Assembly (NCBI RefSeq): GCF_964275005.1
Contig: NC_092695.1
Span: 11,113,697 to 11,177,696, forward strand
Reading direction: 5' to 3'
Source of the DNA: Diadema setosum
Lineage: Eukaryota; Echinodermata; Echinoidea; Diadematoida; Diadematidae
Length of the DNA: 64,000 bases
Shown: positions 58,430 through 64,000 of the stretch, piece after piece
Numbering within the stretch: the stretch's first letter is position 1
How the letters are laid out: every line of letters starts with the position of its first letter
Translations under genes and position numbers: made by a program
The notes under the pieces: generated by a model
Databases searched by the model: none
Seen by the model: only the letters and a program-made list of their open reading frames with translations
What the model was told of the DNA's origin: nothing

Positions 58430-59060
58430 TCACCGTGGGAGGGGGAAATTCCCCTACCATACCCTCCCCCCCCCCCTCGCTTGCTTCGCTCCCTCACATG
58501 ACCGCTCCTCCTAAGATCAAATCCTGTCTACGCCGGTGATAGGCCCCATTAGTAGGCCTTCACAGTGTTGTCGCACAGGTGGAGCAAGAGGTGAAATACC
58601 TCGATTTAGTCATTCAATAATATATTGTGAATATTTCATTTTCTTATTGTTTTTTTTTTTAAGAAAAGAAAACAAAATTTTCACCAAAAGTGTGCACCAG
58701 ATCGCTGAATTTCAGGTCTAAAAATGCAAAATCTTCCACGTGTGGGAGAGGGATACCCCCCCCCCATACACTCCCCCCGTTCGGTCGTTCCGCTCCCTCT
58801 CACAGGTATTTCAAAAAAAAAAAAATTCATACTTTTAAGGTCTGATTTTCCGCCAAAAGTCATCTGACAAGCAAAAAAAAAAAAGCAACAAGAATAAAAA
58901 GTCTTCATATTTTTGCTGCCGCTTTCCTCCCACTTTATATTTCATGCAAAAGAGTGGGACATCCGATCCCTGTAAAGTGTGTGCGTGTGTGTGTGGGGGG
59001 GGGGGGACACCAAGCTTCCCCCCCCCCCCCCCCAAAGGCTGCGCCGGTCCGGTTATGGGC
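58430..59060. repeat. Mixed repeat pieces with poly-G/poly-C runs
   Basis: A GGGAGGGGGAAATTCCCC hairpin at about 58436-58454 and C-run at 58467, a CTCGCTTGCTTCGCTCCCTC piece at about 58477, GTCTACGCCGGTG at 58527-58539, a second C-run at 58757-58766, and G-then-C runs at 58997-59031 followed by GCTGCGCCGGTCCGG. It looks like several related elements inserted next to one another. Confidence 0.55.
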
Positions 59061-59267
59061 TTGTAATCGTGGTGATGATATGATTATGTTTTTTTTTTTG
59101 TCACGGATAACAGTTCGATTGAAGCATAACTTGAAAATTGTTGTTTTCATGAAATGACAAAATTTATAGATCTAAAGATTATGGAAAAAAAGAATATGTG
59201 GATAGTAAAATACAGTGATATTACAGGGATATCAAAAGAGATCCTTCGTTTAGTAACTTAGAGAGGT

Positions 59268-60392
59268 AAATAATAGTAATAGTGAGACTCTTATAAAGCG
59301 CTCATTTCTACCTAAAAAAGATAATCAAGGCGCTATACATAGAACAGAGTACATATTGTGTCACGTTACAACAGTATCACAGAAAATGGTAAGACAATAA
59401 ACCAACAAACAATATATACGTACACATATACATACAGGTATGGTCAATTTAAATTGAAAATGTATGTCTTGAGATTCTTTTTGAAACTATCAATGGAAGA
59501 TGCTTCTCTAAGAGATTTAAGTAGGCCATTCCATAGTTTTGGGCCCATATATGAAAAAGCCCGATCCCCCCAATTATGCTTGATTCGAGGTACCTGTAAA
59601 TTTCGCAAGTTTGATGAACGGAGATTACGTGGTGGTTGGTGAAGATGAAGAGTATGTATTTTGAAAGTAGACCGGGGCAAATTTGTACAATGTACGGTAC
59701 AAGAAGAATAATCTTGAAGTTAATACGTTTTTCTACAGGAAGCCATACGGGGCCGAAGTATTGGGGTAGTATGCACAGTTTTCTTCGTGAAAGTAAGTAA
59801 TCTTTTAGCGGCACAATTCTGAAGACGTTGCAGTTTACTGAGTTCTTTTTGTGGAAGGCTGCAAAACAGAGAATTGCAGAAATCTAGACGAGACGAAATA
59901 AGAGCATGCATCAGTTTTTCTGCTGCTGATCTAGTTAAATATCTCCGAATTGAGCCCAGGTTACGCAAATGAAATCTTACAGATTGGGATACATATGAAA
60001 TGTGGTCTTTGAATGTCAGATTTGCATCATAAACAACACCAAGATTACGAACTTTGTTCGAAGGCTTGATATTACTATTGCCAATTCTAACATAACCTGT
60101 ATCAGAATTAACTTTAGACAACATCTGTTTGGATCCTATCAGAATAAATTCTGACTTACTGTCATTAAATTTCAGACCATTTCTTTCCATCCATGCCTTA
60201 ACATCATCAATACATAATTCTAATCGTTTTACAGCTTCAGAGAGTTCGGTCCTGGTTGGTGAAAAAGATACAAAATTTTAATATTTGAATATCATCTGCA
60301 TAACAGTGATACTGAATGTCGTGTCTTTCAAAAATGTGTCTAATCCTTGAAAGATATAGAGAGAATAGAAGTGACAAAAACCTTGAAGGTAA
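59268..60392 (-). mobile_element. 5'-truncated LINE (CR1/L2-like), non-functional
   Basis: Minus-strand reverse-transcriptase remnant. It opens near 60390 with QG...LLFSLY-like sequence and keeps the catalytic box CYADD (YADD codons 60302-60291). It then continues through WMERNGLKFNDSKSE, RNLGVVYDANLTFKDHI, ALISSRLDFCNSLF and LQRLQNCAAKRLL, typical of the CR1/L2/Rex1 group. The end WGDRAFSYMGPKLWNGL and SIDSFKKNLKTYIF lies in a different frame, so at least two frameshifts separate the RT body from the C-terminus, and others disrupt the start. The 3' tail (TATAGCGCCTTGA... AGCGCTTTATAAG, then a TACTATTATT run) is present. The endonuclease and most of the RT are missing, as usual for 5'-truncated copies. 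Confidence 0.85.
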
Positions 60393-60399
60393 GTGTCTA

Positions 60400-61156
60400 T
60401 TTTCCTTTAAATTTGAAATTGAGAGGAGAAATTAATCTAAAAGTAGTACTCAATAAAAATCCAAAGGCTAGTAGTTGGTTGAAGAAAAAAACAATTATAT
60501 GCGTTCTCTGAAGTGATTATAATTATAATTGGTATGCTCGACTGATGTTCTTTTGTGGGTATTTACAGACGTTAAAAAATTGTGTGATTTATTTTTTAAT
60601 CAAGTATATACAGTTTTGAACGTACTGGTAATATTTACTTACATAGTGACTGCGGCATCTTTTACTGGGAAATACGTAAATAGACAAATATGCTGGGTAC
60701 AGTGTTTCACATTCGAGGAGAACGAGATTATATCAGCATTACACTGAATTAAGGAAAAAAAATGCCGCTTTTTCACAAGAATCACTTCTTTTTCTGGCTA
60801 AACAAGGCTTATTAGAGCATATTATTTATAACGGTAGCAAAGAAACAGAAATAGCTTGTATTATGCTTGTCTCATTGTTTAACCAGTTCCGATGAATTCT
60901 ATAAATTGATACGTGTCGCATTCATGTTATTGTGATTGATGGCAAGAATAGCTAATGAGTCTCATGTGGATCACGTTTGATTATCAATCTGAAAGTTACC
61001 CTGATCGCTGCCATCTATTAAGGTATATAGGATTTGCTTTAAGATGCCGAGTATTCCCATGTGCATCATTTGATTTACTGCCATCGACTCATTTGCCTCG
61101 CTTTCCAAGAATCCTTGAAGTCACACTTCTCTCGAGAACCGAATTGACATTGCGTC

Positions 61157-61204
<48 letters not shown>

Positions 61205-63120
61205 ATTTTTGAAATATTCTTGTACCATCTCACAACTTTATACTCGCATGACATATAGTTCAATGATAGATGAGCGGAAGATGATGAAACAACTTAAGAA
61301 CTTTTTTATTGATAGTACTGATAGTATATTGACGGCAAATAAATGATGATTATGATAATCGTAATGAGAAATGATATTGGTAGGGATTTAACAATTACGA
61401 AAGATTATATGTATTTTTGAAAATAATTTTGCCAGCCTTTCGTTATTACCCTGACTCAACCGACGTCTAGAAATCGCTACTAAATTTTCATGTCATGAAG
61501 GGATTGTATCTGTTAATATTTATTACTCCCTTTGTAAGTATTTTAAAGGCGTAGGTTTGCTACATAGCTGCTGCATCCTTCTTCTTTGCGTTGTTAATAA
61601 GCTCGTTAAGTGGACATGGTATGCCTAAAATGTACCTTCTGCACGACAATATTGTACAATGCCAAGTAAAGTCGACTTAGACTATCATGTTTATAGCGCC
61701 ATCTATGGTTTCAGAGCACACGGGTCGAGACATCTAATTCTTACGAAAAAGAAGATGAGCCCCTCTCTTCCGTACACTTTTTGTACACCCTTTACACACA
61801 TCCACATGGTACATTAATCAAGTACTTAGTGTATGAAAATGCACAGCTTAGTAACGATCATATTTACCCTAAAATTGCAAGGGACATTACTAGGTGAAAG
61901 GTGCATGATCTACGCATTTTTTTTTAAGCACGCTTTCCGCAAACAAAATGATAAGCATTAATTTTGATGACGAAAGACATTCTCTGTGCAACCCAATCAC
62001 GACATAGTGAAATATTTGGAAAAAAAGGACAAAGAAATGATAATATCAAAATAAAGCTGCCCTAGTGCTCTAAGTATGGACAATGTCCTGGGTTATGTCA
62101 CTTATTCTATTCTGTGTTTCAACAGCAGGTAAGAATGCAAGCTCAATGTGCATTGCTTTAAAAAAGAAAAAGACGCACACCAAAATGACAAAATAGAATT
62201 ATGACTACGAGGACGTGAAATATGATAATCACATTAACATCAGAGATGTGAAAGTGAAAAATGTGAAAATTGAGCAAGTAAGAAAATCTACGGGGGGGGG
62301 GGGGGGGCAAACATCGCCCTTGGGGCCCGAGCACATCTGGAGAAACCACAAAATTACGGTTAACTTTCTTTTTTTTTTGCCGGCCTTTCTGGAAAAAGCT
62401 GTATTGTGCGCCTGGTGCCACATGTATGAAATGTAAATGTGAAAAAAAAAGGCAAAAACACATTATATTATGGTAGATATCATCTTAACGTGAAATAGTG
62501 AGAGTAAATTCTTGTAATAAGGTGGTCCATTATCTCACATGCCGTAATCTGGTAGTAGGGAGGTGTTAGAAAAGGAGAAGAAACAAGAGTCTCTCCTTTG
62601 TACCCAAGCTCCGGGCCGCGGGGAAGAATAGTTATTCGCTGTATAGCAGGTGTTGAATTGCTTTGACAAAAGACAGTATCTCTATTTAAATACGCACAAT
62701 TCCTCATACCCCCATTCCACAGAGATGGCTACATGTAAGCTGTTTGTTAAACACTCATTTTCTGAAAGGATTTATTCCTTAGCATATTACCAGAAAGTTC
62801 CGTACAGGATTTCAGCATTTCCTCCGAAATGCAGCTTTAAGATGTTCAAATCATGAACCTCTTCTTTAGTTTGGCCTCTATGTCAAATATCTATGGAAAA
62901 GCGATTTGGAGCATGGAACATCAAAACTTAACATTATTGTCATATCATAATCCTTCTCTAGAGCCCTGCGCATGAATTTGCACAAGATGGGAAGAGATTC
63001 CACTAGTTCCCTGTCACATCCCTGCTCCTAGTAAAGCCATGGGTCGCTCTCTTTTAATGTTCTGCATCAACAAATTCAATTATCTGCGATGCAAGGAAAA
63101 ACAGTAGCACAAAACGCAAA
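60400..63120. other. Gene-free stretch
   Basis: (TA)n at about 61160-61201 and a G-run at 62293-62308 within a GGGGGGCAAACATCGCCC repeat piece. Open frames at 60529-60747, 60955-61212 and 62650-62856 have no recognisable domains. Confidence 0.4.
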
Positions 63121-63126
63121 TGTTAA

Positions 63127-63485
63127 AGGCATAATTTACCATTTGTAGATGAAACAAAAACCCAGCACTGGTGCTTTAAAACAGTCCTAAAATGTGAGTT
63201 AGGGATAAAAACAAACACCGTAAAAATTTGAATCCGTTTTATCGATGTTAAACATTGTTAAGTACACAAAATGTAAACAACAGTTATAACAAAAATGTGT
63301 CCAGATTAAACCGTCTACAATTAAGGTTTATCAAGAAAAATATTGATATCTCCTTGTATTTTAAGCTTTATTGCGAAAATTTTATATAGTAGGATGATTT
63401 GTGATACAACAGACCTACACATATGCATCAAATGGGATATCTTGATTTTTGTTTAAATCACTGCTCCCAAAGGTAAACTGGACCT
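63127..63485. mobile_element. TTAA-flanked MITE-like element
   Basis: TTAA lies at 63123-63126 and 63486-63489. The ends AGGCATAATTTACC and the complement of AGGTCCAGTTTACC agree at 10 of 14 bases. The right two-thirds match the copy at 45950-46171. Length 359 bp. The TTAA target suggests piggyBac-type mobilisation (inference). Confidence 0.6.
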
Positions 63486-63489
63486 TTAA

Positions 63490-64000
63490 AGGCGTATTGA
63501 ACTGCGCTAATGGCAGCCATTTATAACTGTTATTGTGACCACACGCTATCAAAAGAAAAAAAAATAAAACGCATACAACAGCTGTGTCTACTATTTGTTT
63601 TCGTTTATACAGTATTTACCGACCGACTGGATGCATGTTAAAAATTTAATACTCCCTTGAAAGAGGCTGCTCTCGAAAATACACACACACACACAAAAAA
63701 AAAACTTGAAGTGTGTCGTGGTCTTTGTCTGTCCCTGTAGTTAGCAAAAAGGTGATCAAATTTCTCCCCTGAGGGAATGTGAATGGCATCGGAAAAGGCC
63801 GAGCAATTTGTGTGGGTTATGACGACATTATGGTTTCGATATTAAATATCAATTAGGATTGATTTCATTTATGGCTTGTCACGAAATTCAATTATGGTGT
63901 CCAACAAACCGCATGTACGTGCATCTTCATTCAAATAACATTTTGATTTCATCGTAATAAGAGAATGGAAAGCAGTTGAAGCATGAAATCTCACTCTTGA
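63490..64000. other. Gene-free right edge
   Basis: AT-rich with a (CA)n-A tract at about 63681-63705. No coding signal was found. Confidence 0.4.

Noticed and set aside
57224-58539. Plus-strand frames repeating NGSFWxVKCQNFQxRSLRSLAF
   Set aside because: They are translations of the 165-bp tandem unit; unit lengths not divisible by three and the C-runs break the frame between units.

Overview
The window looks like AT-rich nuclear DNA of a marine invertebrate deuterostome, most likely an echinoderm (sea urchin-like). The evidence is a Death-NACHT-LRR immune receptor, spliceosomal introns with GTAAGT-type donors, very many TA, CA and poly-G tracts, many short palindromic repeat elements, a CR1/L2-type LINE remnant, and the frequent short palindrome TAGGCCTA, which I associate with echinoderm sequence. 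No rRNA, tRNA, CRISPR or prokaryotic operon is visible.

Layout, left to right. (1) 420-2005, minus: the first two coding exons of a gene that runs off the left edge. (2) 2.4-7.5 kb: repeats only. (3) 7.8-16.1 kb, plus: a complete SLC16-type monocarboxylate transporter-like gene with four coding exons, all joined at phase 1, and a likely TATA promoter and non-coding exon at 7.8 kb. (4) 16.5-21.9 kb: no gene seen. (5) 21.9-27.4 kb, minus: a complete Death-NACHT-LRR (NLR) gene with four coding exons whose phases all match. (6) 27.4-37.7 kb: no gene seen; transposon relics and two CpG-rich patches. (7) 37.8-41.2 kb, minus: a lengsin / class I glutamine synthetase-like gene with its whole coding region in one exon, plus a TATA promoter and non-coding first exon at 41.2 kb. 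(8) 45.5 kb, minus: a single phase-consistent exon ending in a protein kinase glycine-rich loop; its partner exons were not found. (9) 51.8-53.2 kb, plus: an ankyrin-repeat SOCS-box (ASB-like) gene with its coding region in one exon. (10) 56.4-60.4 kb: a repeat-dense block with poly-G/poly-C elements, a seven-unit array of about 165 bp carrying a GCTCGCTTCGCTCGC core, and a 5'-truncated LINE. (11) 60.4-64 kb: repeats only.

The genes are not an operon and share no pathway that I can infer. Individually they would act in small-carboxylate transport, innate immune sensing, glutamine synthetase-fold chemistry or structure, kinase signalling and ubiquitin-ligase substrate recognition. Two coding regions (lengsin-like and ASB-like) begin with ATG directly after a splice acceptor and the NLR six bases after one, so non-coding first exons seem usual here.

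The most useful structural finds are four short inverted-repeat elements flanked by TTAA with AGG ends, a 247-bp element with perfect 33-bp inverted ends, two TA-flanked MITEs, an 880-bp inverted duplication and the 165-bp tandem array. The most useful gene-level finds are the hidden two-exon gene at the left edge, the orphan kinase exon and a changed active-site flap in the glutamine synthetase-like protein.
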